Source of the DNA: Anisus vortex
Lineage: Eukaryota > Mollusca > Gastropoda > Planorbidae
Reading direction: 5' to 3'
Length of the DNA stretch: 64,000 bases
Assembly (NCBI GenBank): GCA_949126835.1
Contig: OX421499.1
Coordinates: 7,075,026-7,139,025 of the forward strand
Part shown: positions 28,501 to 43,300 of the stretch, piece by piece
How the letters are laid out: each line of letters begins with the position of its first letter
Position numbering within the stretch: the stretch's first letter is position 1
Program-made: the position numbers and the translations under genes
Notes under the pieces: generated by a model
Seen by the model: the letters and a program-made list of their open reading frames with translations, nothing else
The model's database searches: none
What the model was told of the DNA's origin: nothing

Positions 28501-30676
28501 ATAATGGCACAGATAATTAAACAAAATATCAGATTCCTACAGTTCTAAAAGCACAACAAATTCCTAACTAATAATCTAAAAACATTTTAATATATTAGCC
28601 TATTTACGACTGCCCCTTTATTAAATATATATATATATACTTCTTTTTTTAAACGGAAAATGTAATTTAATTATTTATCTATAGATCTATATATTATATC
28701 AACTAACCTTTCTTTTGCTTATTATAGTTTTTGTAATAACGTTTTTTTTTACTGCGTATTAGTCAAACGTTTCCAGGACAATTATTACATGAACTCTTTT
28801 AACTAGGATCAACTTGTATGTTCAAGACTTTAATAAAGAATGTCTAAATAGAGTAGCGTCAGATTGTTCTGCAAAGGTTAAGGTTCAAATCCTATATGGA
28901 AACGAAACTAAAGGTGTAGGTGGGTGGGTGGGCGGGGTGGGGGGGGGGCAAGATTTGTTTAACCGGTTTTCTGAGTCTACTTAAGACTTGTCCAACAGTG
29001 AAGGGAAACAGTGAAAGTGTTCGGTAGTTGTTATGGCAACACAAAGATTATTGTGTCTTGTCTTCAGGCCAAAGAAGTCACTGTAAAGTCGGCTTCATTG
29101 ACTATAAGGCGCTAAATGGTCTAAACCGTTTTGGTTATTGAAACAAACTAAAGACTTTTAAATTTCTGAACATGTATTTTTTTCTATATTTACTTATAGT
29201 ATTGAGAAAAGGGTGAAAGTAATAGCCTATACGAACTGGTGGTATTTATGTAATGTTCATGACATTGGTACATGTCCCAATTTTCCCGAGATGCATATCT
29301 GAACTAGTAAGAAGAACCTTATATTTTTGCATCGTTTTAAAAAAAGCCTTTCAAAATTTTTCGACTAGACTGTAGGGACGTACATATAAAAGAAATAAAA
29401 AGATAAATTACTTATTTCTTAATGTCTGCCTAATCTCTTCAATTTCCATCAACTAGCCCCGCTTATAAAATAAATATTTGTATTGTTACATATTGAACAT
29501 AATTAAAGCAAACACTTTACAATAAACCAAAGATGTTGATGAAATATGGGCAACTAGCGTCGCAAGGTTATTATAACTCCGGACTTTGAACGGCACGACC
29601 TGGGTTCAAACCCTGCTGCCTTTCATCCTCTGTCGCCCTGCAAGAGGATTTGACAATTGACTTATTTATTCTTCATTTTAATTGGAACCCTTGCAAACTA
29701 TCAAATGAACATGTTTACAAAGAAGATATACCTCTGTTATTAAACTTATAATGTGTTAGTTTCAGTTTCAAATATTAAAATTCCACTATTTTTTTAACTT
29801 CTAATTTTCTGTTTGCCTATGTTTTACAATCTCGATCTACATCCAAATAAGCCAACTAAGTTTTTGCTCTATATCTATTACGTTGTTGTTGTTTTGTACG
29901 TCTGCTATGATAATTGTAATGATTTGAATTTCCCGCTAATTCCAGACCTCAGTACGAGCGACCTCAACATGATGTGTACCATGGGTAAATGAAACGAACT
30001 GTAGAACGGAAATAGAAATATGTCACTGACATATATATAGAAGAATTGCATATTTATATCCATATTATTCTATTCGTTGGTTTGCATGAGAATGTACTGT
30101 AAAAGGGCGTAGCCAAGATGGCGGCTTTGTAGACGTAATCTAGACTTGTGTATGTTGTTTAAAATGAAGTAGCGCGGCCTGACCAAAATGGCGTGTTGTC
30201 TGACCAAGATGGCGTAGTTAGCATAGCAAGATGGCGAGTGCCTAAGCGTATATAATCGGTTGCGCTCACAAGAAGCAGAAAATGCCTAAATTGACTTCTT
30301 GAAAACAAAATCTTTTATGCCAGAAAGGTCACCGAAGCTATCCAAACAAATGTATGCGATTCATTGTCTGGCATTGATTGCAAGAGAGCAAACAGCTCTG
30401 CAGACTGGCTAGCAGAAGAAGAATACTATTCATTAATTTTACTTCCCCAAAAAAGTTTATGAAATCGCTTCCATAACAAACTTTTTTTTTACATTTTCAC
30501 CAAGAAAATACAAAAACATTTTTTTTTCATGTCGGCTCAACCACTTTCTTATCCTCTCTTAATTTTGGCAAGAAATCGTCAAAAGTGTTAACAAAAAGTG
30601 AGCATACCATATAAAAAAAATATAATCTAATTTTGCGAAAAATTGTTTACCATTTTCAAATCACGTTGGACAATTC

Positions 30677-30775
<99 letters not shown>

Positions 30776-33700
30776 TGCTAACTATATTTTGTCGTTTAAT
30801 ACAAAGATGATTCTGATGTAAATAAAGTTTGATTACTTTAAAATTGTGGGAAACTTCATTAGCAAACAAGTTTGTTTAATTCAAGACGTGGCAATGGGAA
30901 CACGACATTCGGCAATTTGATAATTAGACATTAGAATCTTGGCAATTAAAAAAAGTGGGCAATTTGAATATTGGCTATTAGCAATTCTTTTAGCGATTAG
31001 ACAATAGGCAGCGCAGCAGCTATTACAACAAAAAAGGCAGGTGTGGAAGCAGATGCTGAGCAACATATTTAGAGCGACATGAGCTGCTTTATATATTGTC
31101 CGTAAAACTGTTTACATATCTGCACATCTTGTTTTAGCTAGATGTCTCTGTTTATATTTAACAGATAGTTAGCTCGTCTACCCCCCCCCCTTCCAATGAC
31201 ATTGGGATACATTGAACAGGTAAACTCTATCATCCCATTCAACAATGTATCAGTTTCAGGTGGGGGTTTTTTTTTGCCGGTGTAAGTCATTGGCTGATAT
31301 TACATTAGGTTTTAGAAACAAATTTTATATTACCCGGCCAATTAGTGGCACTGAAAAGTAGCCCTAAGTAAAATTCCGCTTAGTTCTGAAGAAGATTTAC
31401 AGGAAAAAAAAATTATACTAAGTTATATTTTCAATTTCAATTACATTATATTTATACCTAAAATTTTTTATATTATATAGCTTATATTTTAATGAAAAAT
31501 GTCAACAACAAAACGTTGTTTGTTTCGAAAATATGTGTGTATGACCTAGTATAGTTAATATTTTATCGTCTGCTCAGAAAGCGGTGGCATCAGCATTTAT
31601 GGCCCTTGACCACTTTCCTTCAAAAATAATATTTTTGTACCAATTTTTAAGGAAACATACTGGAAATAAATCAATGACAAATGAAAAGTAAACTTTAATT
31701 TAATATCTGAGGCACAAATATAGGAATATCAAATGTAATTGTTCAAATTCACATAATGAATACGATAAATTTCGCATGTGAAACCTCCAACATGTATCTA
31801 TTTTTAGCCACGACTCACCCGGAAGTGAAAGATCAGTGTATGTAAGCCGCTTGCTTTGTTGTAGTTACCATGACTTTTGAAAAATATCTCCCAAAAGAAA
31901 CTTTTTTGATGAATCAAAATTGATATTTTTATTTATTTGTAATACGATTGGTTCGTTGTAATTTTTTTTTTTGTAGTTAGCCAGGCTTCTGATTGGTTTA
32001 GAGCGATCCAATGAGATTGCTGTAGACTGCTAAGTTTGTTGTCGCAGATTGCGTGTGTGTGCATGATGCTTTGCTAAAATTAAATTTAGAAAGTTTTTTT
32101 CATGATAATTTTAAATAAAAAATTGGATCTACATGCATTGGTGCTACAAGTGCTGGAAATGTTCTTATAGATATAGATCTATATAGCCTACAAATGGCGC
32201 TTTCCGCTGAACTATGTAAAGTCATTTTATATTTTAATTTATAATCTTTGTTATTATAGTTTCTACACTGTCAATATTGTTTTTATACAATGTTGGGCCT
32301 TTAACACCGATGCATATAATATTGTTAACAGGATAACTACCACATTTAAAATTGTTCAACAAAATAGTTACTCCAACGCTAGATCTACCTACCCGCATGA
32401 AAGAACCAGCTTCGTGGCCCCCAACACCTGTGCCCTTTGGCCTCACTTCAACCCATGTTCATTGTCTCACACCCATTCCCTAGTTTTTAGCCAATTTCAT
32501 TTGTTGCCAACATATTATTTACACCAATAGAAGAGCGGAGTCTCAAACCTCTTATCTGAACAACCCAAACAGAACCGTGACAGGGATAACTTGTTATGAA
32601 AATATCAGTGTAGGATGGTATGTGTACTTCCAACACATTCCCTCTGATACTGGCGTGTGTTCACGGAAAGTCCACCAACACTATGGATGCAAATGACACG
32701 TCATTGTACGTATTACTAGATCTATTTTGCTTCCTTTTATAGAATTTACATTGCCCACAAATTGTTACAAAAATTATCATGTAAAAAATCAACAATGGCA
32801 AAATAAATTAACATTACTTTAGCCTGGACACTATGACAATTAACTATTGAGTCAATCAATCGGTAGATTATGTACCATCTTTAGTATATTAAGTCTAAAC
32901 ACAATTTTATTCCATCTCTGCTGATTCTTGTTACTATCTAAAAAAAAAAAACTCAAGTCATTTGCAACCTGAAATCTTGACCTTCTGAAGTCAAGGATAT
33001 CGTCTGGTAATGCAGATGGTCTGCCTTGTCCTCTTTCTGGGTTTTGGCTCAAACTCCAATGTCTTTGATGTTAATTTTTTTAGGATCTCTTATAAGCTTT
33101 GGACTCCCATTGCGCTTTTGGTTCTTTGTTAAAGTGGTCTGCCTAAGTTAGCCGATGATAAAAGTTGCGCTTTAGTAAAATAACTTATTCTAAAACATTG
33201 TTATATTTATGCTTCCATAATATACTTAATATTGCTTAGTTAATTAATTTATTTGCTAGAATAGCTACGATATTTATTTCACTATATATTAAAAAGTGCA
33301 ATAAATCAAATCGTTTTATAGATTTACTTATAGTCAAGTCGACAGTGAGCTTGACTCACAAGCTTGATAGCATGGGTTTCGACCCACGGTGCAGAAAATC
33401 AGTAAATTAAAAAATCCACCGCTGACTTGGAGAGGAGATTGGCACCGCCAAGTCTACCAAGCTCACTGAAAGGACTAACACGCCGTGTCCATTAGCTTAC
33501 CCCGACGACATTTAAGGTTAAGGAACTATTTATTTAAAGTAATTAATCCATAATATTGTTTACAACGGATATTGTGTCTAATAATCTTGTTGATATTAAA
33601 TGATGTGTTCAACAATTTTCGTGGAATTCCTTGGCAGTTCAAAAAAAAAAAAAGTAACTGCCTTATAAAGTAACTATCTAATTGGTTTCTTGTTTGTTAT

Positions 33701-35864
33701 TTTTCATTCTGTTTGCCAATAAATTGTCATTAGAAACAAGACAGCGGTAACGAGGCATGAAACGACCAATCCTCATGGTCTTACCATTCTATTTATCCAC
33801 AAACGCACACACACATTCTGCATGGTTCCGTACCTTAGTAGTTAACTCTTGTTATTAGATGTATATGTTTATATATTTTATTTCGTCTGTCACATTGTCA
33901 CTTAGATTTCACTTGTTTGATTCACACTTCTATTCGGGAAATCCCTATTTGTAGAAAACTTGTTGAATTCATTTTTGTGTAAGGGAATTTCCCGTTTGAA
34001 TGTATGTTTATAACATTTTTAAATTATCTCTGTCAATAGTTATGTAAACAAAAATTGCAGACATTTATAGCATACAATAATATACAAACTTACTTTTTAC
34101 TTTTTAATAACATACAAAGTGAAAAAGCTATTTTAATAAATATTTATAATAGAGATTCATTTAATAAGGTTTCATAGTTTCAAGTTACTTTTTTTCTAAA
34201 AAAGGGATAAATAAATTGTATAAGCTACGAAATCTATTTCTATTTATTAAATTTATAACTCTAAAACTTTATTTATATGTCCATCGATATGTTATTAATT
34301 GTAAAGTAAACAAGAACGTTACACATATATTTATCAGCTTTTTACAAAAAATCAATTATCTTGTATTTTCATGATATGTAAAAAAAAAAAAAAAAGAACA
34401 ATAAAATATGTTTCGTTATTACTTTTTTAAATTTATTATTAATTTAATGGAACAAATTGTATATTCATTTCTTTTTCTATTTATGCATTTCTATAAATTT
34501 TCTAAGCTATGAATTTCATACTCACTCAAGCTCGATTAGAGATTATTTTACTGGTTGAATTTAAAAAAAAATTTCATTTTACGTATTTTTTTGTGTGTAT
34601 AGAGCTTACTTGTTAGAAGCTAAACCTGCTAAGATCGATGGGCCGTATTGCTGCTGGGAGTTAACACCCTTGCCCCTTTTACAAGTCAATCTTTTATGAC
34701 TGACTTGTAAATTACAAGTCAGTCATAAAAGATTGACTTGTATAAGGGGCAAGGGTGTTAACTCTCAGCAGCAATACGGTCTATTAGATTCCCTTTGAAG
34801 GGGGCAAGGCAATGATCATGCGACTAGACAACTCGTTAAATTCAATCAATGTTCAGTTAATCATAAAAACAAATGGTTTAAAAAATGCATTGTACCTTTA
34901 AACGTTTCTTCAATTTAATTTTGTTTTCCGCTTATAAGATTCATGGGTACTGTAAATATATTCAAACATATCTTCTTATATTATTTTTTTAATTTTTAAT
35001 TATTTTTTTGTTTGTAAAACCCTGGTAAATAGTGTTACATTTTACAATTACAATTTAATCAATAAATCATGATACTTAGAAAGTGTTTTTTATGATTTAT
35101 AATTTAAAAAAAAGGGAGCTGTTTTTTTTATTTAAAGATTTTTTTAATTATTATCTTATTTGTTAAATATTTTTTCTTCGCATGATATTGCTACACAATG
35201 TTTAAGTAAATTTTCAATAGTTGTCAATAAGACTTTCTTAAACATATTGTATTGAGATTTACTTATCACTTTTAATTTAAAGAGGTTTTTAGGGTATATA
35301 GAAGCATTAAATGTTCGCAATACATCTGTCGGTCACTAATGTAAACAAATTATAATGCTAATAACTGGATGGCATGGTGAGCGGTATTTTCTTGTCGTGA
35401 CCTTCGGTGCTTCTTCCTGTGTTTACTTCTTCCGGTCATCTCTTTTCAAGGGAACTATGGGAGTATCTCTCCTCGTTGTCAATTGAGATCAACAGACTGA
35501 CGGACAGCATCAGAGATGACCCCGAGAAACTGGGAATTCACCTGAAGACGGCGCCGGAGAAAAGGTAACTGCGTCAAGTGGTACACGGTCTAGGTAATTC
35601 TCTGTATGTTTCAGGAGTAAACCATTTATACATGTATTTTTACGTCATAAGATACAGACTTTTAGAAAGAAAGAGATAGATGTAGCTTACGCATGAACAG
35701 AAAGGCAGAGAAAGAGAGTTAGATATACAGAATGATAGAAAGAAGCAGACAGATCGAGAGATAGAGCGATATATATGACAGATTAACGGATGTACGGCAG
35801 ACAGAGAGAGAGAGAGAGAAACATTGGTCGACATAAAGATAGATAAATAGACAGATAAATAGAT

Positions 35865-35901
<37 letters not shown>

Positions 35902-37215
35902 CAGATAGATAGATAGATAGAGATATAGATAGATAGATAAAAAGATTGATTGATTAATTGATTGATTGATTGATTGATAAATAGACAGACTGACAGACAA
36001 AGAAAAAGATAGATAGATAGATGGCAGACAAATTGTAAAAAAGATAGCTTATAAATTCTATTTAATTCAATCTAAATACAATTTGCTATAATACGACTAT
36101 AATCTATCGGTTTCATTTTTTTTTTTGCGAATGTGAAACATTTTATCCAAGTCCAATCCTTATAGATTTTGCTCAATATTAATAACATCCATTGATCAGT
36201 GGTAAGTTAAACCTCAATAGACCAATAATGTAGTTTAGTTTAAAGAAATCCACAGAGTTCCTGATTTTAACATAGCTGAAAAGTTCCGACAACCAAGAAG
36301 GAGCTAATAAGATTGTTTATAATTATCTCCCTTGTGTAGCGGCTCTGCCAGCGCCCCTGACTTTGAGAGCTCCACCTACGGGACAGTTCTGTACATCCTG
36401 GAAGGCGTGCTTCCGTTCCTGGAGACATTCTACAGAGACTTCTATCTCCCTGACCAGCACCTCCATTCCAACGAAGCCGATGAGACTGACCACTTGGCTA
36501 AAGCTTGTGTGGTAAGGATATCACATCTGCGTAACACATACTTTTAAATTGTCTTTCTACGTTGAATTTCTTGATCCTATCTCAGGCCACTGGTGTTCAA
36601 CTACCCTTTGCGCCACAACCTTTAAAATACAGAGAATTCCTCAATTTCGAATTCAACATTGTCATTTAACGTTGTTATTTAACATTGTCATTTAACGTTG
36701 CCATTCAACATTGTCGTTCAATATTGTCATTCGACTTTTTTCATTCGTCACAGTCATTATTTCGCTCTGTATTCCTGTCTTTCAGATGTTTGGTGAGATC
36801 GCTGGTCCTCTGCTGTTCAAACCCCAGCACATGAAGAACTTGGTGAACTGTCTGGCTGTCATTGTTCCAATCTCTAACATGCCAAACTCTGTAAGTACAA
36901 TCTGTCACCTAAGTCAGTCTTTCACCTATGTACATATGTACATATTATGTCGAATAAATAAATGTTGAAACCGAGTGTGCCGTAGTCTTGATTGAACTTT
37001 GCTATGAGATACAGCACAAAATGGTGGCCCCATGTTCGCATTTCGAATATTTTGGTATTCTTGCTTTTTTGTTAATGTTATTTTATTTTAAAGATAGTTG
37101 TATTAAACTGATTATAAAGCCAACACTTGGGGGATTCTGTTGTTATTATTTCAACTAGAAATAATCTAGATATATGTAGAAACTTAAGGTCAATTTAATT
37201 AAATCTCTCTCTCCC

Positions 37216-37246
<31 letters not shown>

Positions 37247-37286
37247 TTCTCTCTCGCTTGTCTTTCTCACTTTGGCGCTTCACCCC

Positions 37287-37335
<49 letters not shown>

Positions 37336-40300
37336 ATTTCTCTTCTTCGCAATATTTTCTAATCTACATCTCGCCTTTATAAATTAAATAACTCATTTTA
37401 ACAGTAACTATATATCGGTTCTTGTACAATCTCTTTTTTTCTCACACTTTTGTCTTCTTAGAATTTAGAGAGCGTGATGGAAAGGTTTGCATCGGGAATA
37501 ACCGTAGAGGACACATCGAGTGCTATTAGGCGGGTGAGTCTCCATTGGGGTTTCCCAAAGACTTTAATAAGAGAGGCCGCTTGCTTTTATATTTCTGCTA
37601 TTTGATGACAAGAATGACTTCTTTACGGAATTTCCGATTATCGTTTGCACTGTACACTTCCGTTTTATTTACTTGCTATAATTTTCTCAATTGAAAATTA
37701 AGATTAGGACAGCTTTATTGGCTGCGCACGAAAAAAAGAAAACATGAACTCTAAATTAGAGCCAGCGGTGCAGCTTATTATAGCCTTTGCTAAAACGAAA
37801 GGTTAAAGTTTTGAATTACAAACAGTAACATTAATTGAAGCCTGAATTTATTAAAAGTATACAGTATATAAACAAGATACCTTATTTTTAGGTTTCAGGC
37901 GTGTAGTGTCCGTTAATACAGAAAGAACCTTGCGATACAGTTTACTAGTTTTTTTTATAGATTTCACAGGAATACTTGATTGCCAAGCGTAGGCCGCACA
38001 TGCGCTAAATAACTATTCAGCTCGAAAAATATAGCAAGCGGTCTATCTTACTCTAGTCTTCGGTTGTCCCTATACTAATCTACCTTTTTTGCATTTATAG
38101 TCATACAGTGACGATCTCTTCATTGCATTGAGAATAACGCCGATACCAGACCAAAGCCTTCAGAATCTAAAAGAAAAACTGCAAACAAACTATTGAAATA
38201 CTATTTCCCGATTTAAAAACTCAAACTTATTTTATGTGACACGTAAATATAAAAATATCAATTTGTGTCTCCAATGTTTAGGGAAACATCGAGTACTATT
38301 CTTCAGAGGTTGAACTCAACGCCAAGTTTCGCCTGTACGCCCGAAACTGTGCGGCGGTCTTCGCCGGGCACAACACGGTCAGCGCTCAACTGAAGATCAA
38401 CAACAAGAGAGGTAATTTGGTGGTGGTGTATTTTTGGTGGGCAATAGGGTAGACAGAAGGGACTTTATAGGGGAAATACAAAACAAAAAGAAAAGACATG
38501 AGAAATAAGTGGTAAATAAAGACTTAAATATAAAAACACCTGAAACAAAAAATATGTCGTAGGAAGTTGTCAAGAAACAATGAACGCATAGAACATAAAC
38601 ATGACTGAGTGTTAAAGTAACAAAAATTGAAGACAATAGAAGAATGGCTGGGGGGGGAATATTTAAGATGTTTAGATGGTATTGTCATGTATATTGTTTT
38701 TCCGAGAATTGGAACACGCAATGTTTATTCTTCCCTCTCTCTCTTTTCTCACTACACACAATATTGTGGGCGGGGCTTAGGCTTTCCGATCGTTTGACGT
38801 TTAGTAAGAAGACGAGAGATTCTAGGTAATGTTGGGATTCTGTGTTGATCTCAAATTCTCAGGGTCTGGGAACGACTCATTATTTAATAGGGAAAGTTCC
38901 TATCGTTTTGTTATTAGTTTTGTAATGATACCATGATTTTCACCCCTACTGGTAATGGGTCTGTCCCTTGCTCCACTTGGATAGTATTTAATGATTTGTT
39001 TTGTCTGAAAGACAGAGAGTTTCAAAATATGTTCCTTTGAGAACGTTTGTGTTTGCACTATTTTATTCTAACTGTATATAATACATATATTGTATATATA
39101 TTGACCATATCACCTGAAATAAACTATCAACAACAGTTACACTGAAGCTTCTTTGTCAAGTTACTACCCTATTGTGTTGTCTACAATACTATAAGATTTA
39201 TCTACTACTCTAAGGACAAGGAAAGGAACTGTTAGAACACAAATACTGAGTTTGTGCCCAGGACTATAAGAAGAGTTCGTGTAATACTGAAACATAAATA
39301 ATAATAATTAAAGTCTCCCCTAGGACTAACGAGAATTATCAGCAAGATCTACACAGCTCTGGCCACAAGGGGATTGTGGATGTAACCTACATCAAGTAGG
39401 CAGCACCTTAAATTGTTTAAATCTACCCCACGTTGCTGAGGATAAATGACAAGATAGAGAAGCAGATGTCAATGACAAGAATATAAATATAAACTTTTTT
39501 TTACGGAAATATTGTAGCTCTGAATTTCCAATAATTTATTATAATCTATAATTTCATTTAGCATCTGTCAATATATATATATATATATATTATTATATCG
39601 ATAGATCTTCCATTTTGATGTACATTTTTAAAATGTGTTCATTTGTACCCTTCTTGCCTGCCCAGCTTATACTGTCATTGACGGAGACGAGGAACTTCCA
39701 CTGGGCGATGAGTTCCAAAGTCTCGTCAGATGTTTTGTGGACACCCACGAGAAGAAGCCCGAGAAGAGATTCCTTCCGGCCGCAAAACTCATCGAGCAGC
39801 TCTCGTGAGCCATTTTATTTTCACTTGCGTTTAACTTAATGTTTGTCTTTACGTTGGTTGTTGTTTTTATTGTCGTTTCGGTTTAAGTTTGTATTATGTA
39901 TCTAAAGGAGGGCGTGATGGCCGAGCGGCAGTGCGTTCGGCTGGTGTCCCTGGGGCCCTGGGATCGAGTCCTGGTGAAGGCTAGGAATTATTTCCCGGAT
40001 CTGGACTGTGTTCCTGGTTCTAATCAGCGCTGACGGGTACCTGACATTAGTTAGGGAACAATATCTGGGGAGAGGCTTTGTGCTGGCCACAAAATCCTCT
40101 AGTATCCCGTGGCCACGGCAACTTGTGAACGCTTCTCCACTGGCCCTATGGATCAAATTAGTCCAACAGGAATACTTTCTTTTTTTACTAGTTAATATGT
40201 AGTTAAAACACGCTTATATATAGTCTGAGCGGAAGACGATGGCCAAGCAGCAGTTCGTTTGACAGGCAGGTCCATGGTTCGAGTCCTGGTGACGGCTAGG

Positions 40301-43300
40301 CCGAGAAGCGATATTTTGATCTCAGTTTAACCGATATGTCTTTAATGTGTTTTAATATATGTCTATTACAATAGCAATATTGTTAAGCGGTATAGATAAG
40401 TAGTAATCATACAAACTGGGTAGTTATTGTAAATGCTTGAAAATATACATATAAATTCTTTAGTCATATAATATTTATATAATTTTCAAATACTTTTTAG
40501 AGTTTGATCATTTCAAAGTTATAAATTGTAGGCTCTTTATTATTATAAAAGAAAAAAAACAGAGATATTAGCTCAAATAAAACGGGCTAATTATCTCCCT
40601 TTAAGTAAAAAATGTTTCCACATTTATTTCAATAGTGATGCCGAACAAGTTCTGTTTTGTAATATAACAAATATTACTGATTATTAGACCTTTTGCAACC
40701 AAAATTGAAACAAAAATAGACAAATTGCTAACAACACACCAGGCAAACGATTCGCATTAATATTGATTTATTTAAATCTTTTGTTAAGGCAATTTTTGTA
40801 TCTATTAATTCTTACAATATGTTTCCTTTTCAGTTTTTTTTAAAGATAATTAATCACACAAAAAGTCTAGTCCGCCTAAATAAATTGCGGAAATTATTGT
40901 CCGGATGGGCGGAAGGACAGGGGGCGCTAAAAGAAAGTTGAGGTAGGGCGGTGAGCGGGAAAATATTGTAAAAGGGGGCGGTGAGCCGAAAAAGGTTGAG
41001 AACCTATGCTTTAAACTGTTCGTCTAAATCATCAGCATTGCCCTCGAGTGCAAGAGACTGACAGAAGCGGCTCGCTTGGAGATGGACGAGCTGAACATCA
41101 AGTGCTTCCAAGTTCTGAGGGCGATCATCCACAACGAGGAGCGTAGGTTGCCGGAAGACTGGGCGCTGAGGACTACCGAGCACAATATCAGCAAGTAAGA
41201 TTCTAGCCTAGTCAATGAACGATCCACTATTTCTTCACGTAAATGTTAAGCTTTCACACAAATTGATTTAGACATCGACTATGCGATACATGGACAGTCT
41301 TTATTTCGACTTATATACAAGCTACAAAGTATCTAGTCATCTGGTCCAAACACTAAAATTATTTTTTGAAGCCTCTATGTTAAACCTCACTTTTATTTTA
41401 TTGTGGCAGCGAAATCTTTTGGAAGGCTAATTGATATACGTCTTATCAATCTAGCAAATTCGGCACATAGACTCCTTGTAGATTGTCTCAAACGCTCCTC
41501 CTGTCTCCCAACCCACAAAAATCAGTTGTTGTTTTGTCTGTGTTTTTTTTAACGGTTAGAAATAAAGGTTAATTTCGCTTTTGTTTCTTTGTGGCAGCAA
41601 ACATTTTGTAAAGGTCATTGATTATTTTCTTATCATTTGTGACAAATGAAACTTGTGAAATAGACTCGTTGTCCACTCACTCAACCCACAGTCAATTCTG
41701 TTATTTCATTTTTTGTTTTTCGATGGGGAAATTATGAAGTTAATAGTTGGGATATAAATTTAAAATTATTGAACAAAAATAAAAAAATACAAATGCATAT
41801 AAAGCATTTATACGAAGACCTATATTTTTAAGTTTTGTTTAATTAACGTTTCTATGTCCTTCTGTTAATGTATTCACAGAGGTCTTAGAGTGGTTGCTGT
41901 AGTACAGAACATGTACGATCAGAAAGGTGCTATGAAAAAATCCTTGCCCCACCTGGCGTCCAGAAACGACCTCATTGCCAAAGAAGTGCTTGCCTTTTTG
42001 TGTATCATGCTTTTCAATGCCAACGACTCTGTCCAGGTAGATGATGTTCATTGAACTGGAAACGTATCATGTGTTACTTTTTATCTTAACTGTTCTCATT
42101 AGTGTCTCACTTTGCATATTTTATTTATACTTGACCTACTTTTACTTTTAATTAGACATTTTGACCTACTAAAATGTAAATATGTATTTTTTTTAAGCAA
42201 TCCATGCTGACCTATTTCTTCTCCACGAGGGAGGAAGTCTTCTTTATGGCCGTCAGAGATAGAATGGCTTTATCCACAAACTCAATCAAAGAAAAGTAGG
42301 TCATTTAATCATTTTTATTTAGGTCAAAATTTTTTACGATAAAAAAAACCTGGAATAATTTTGGTGGATTATCATTTTTTTTAATAAGGATTAGTTTCAA
42401 TGCCTCTTTTTTTTTTCTTTCACCAGGAGATCACTGCAAACTCAACACGAGGCAAAATTGAAAGAATCTTCGGACAGCAAAAAGGTCAAGAATATGTTCA
42501 TGGTCACTCTTATGGCACTGAGGGTAAGTGATGTCCGTTTTATTAAAACCTCGTTTTCCTGCCAATATTTAAAGTCATGCTTAATGAGCAGGTATAAAGA
42601 CATTCTACGGTGACAGTGACGAAACAATCACCGATGTCCGTGTCCACGGCACGCAAGTGATTGTGTGGCCAGCCAAATGCCTCCCCCCCCCCTCCCCAAA
42701 CAGATATCAAAGTTAGTCTAGCGCCAGCATGTTCGGATTGCAATTCCTTAAGGTCTCGAGTTCGAGCCCAGTTCAAACACAAAGTTTCTTTCTTCATCGT
42801 CTGGAATACGTTCCGGAGTCTACCACGAGCTTTAAATGGTACCTGCAAAAGGTTAACGGTACCTTCCTTAAAATGTATAGCACTATAGTTTAGGTTGTCG
42901 GCACGGTGGCCGAGCGGCAGCGCGTTCGCCTGGCGTACCTAAGGTCATGGGCTCGAATCCTGGTGAAGGCTAGGATTTTTTTTCCGGGATTGGAAGGTGT
43001 CTCTGAATCCACCCAGCTCTGATGGGTACCTGACTTTCGATGGGATAAAGGAGGCCGTGCATAGTGCTGGCCACACAATCACCTAGTATGCCGTGATCAC
43101 AAAAAACTGGTGAACGCTGCTTCATCGGCCTTATGGATCTATTCGGTTTGACTGGTACTTTACTTTACTTTTTATAATTTAGGTTGGTTACGTGTAGGGA
43201 ATCGTCCAATGAAGCTGAATGCCTTGTTAACCGGTTCTTCCACTAACCGTTGATGTTTGTCTTTTTAACCGGTTCTTTCCCTAAGCGTTGATGTTTGTCT

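Noticed and set aside
30678..30869. Poly-Ile-Tyr ORF
   Set aside because: TA microsatellite.
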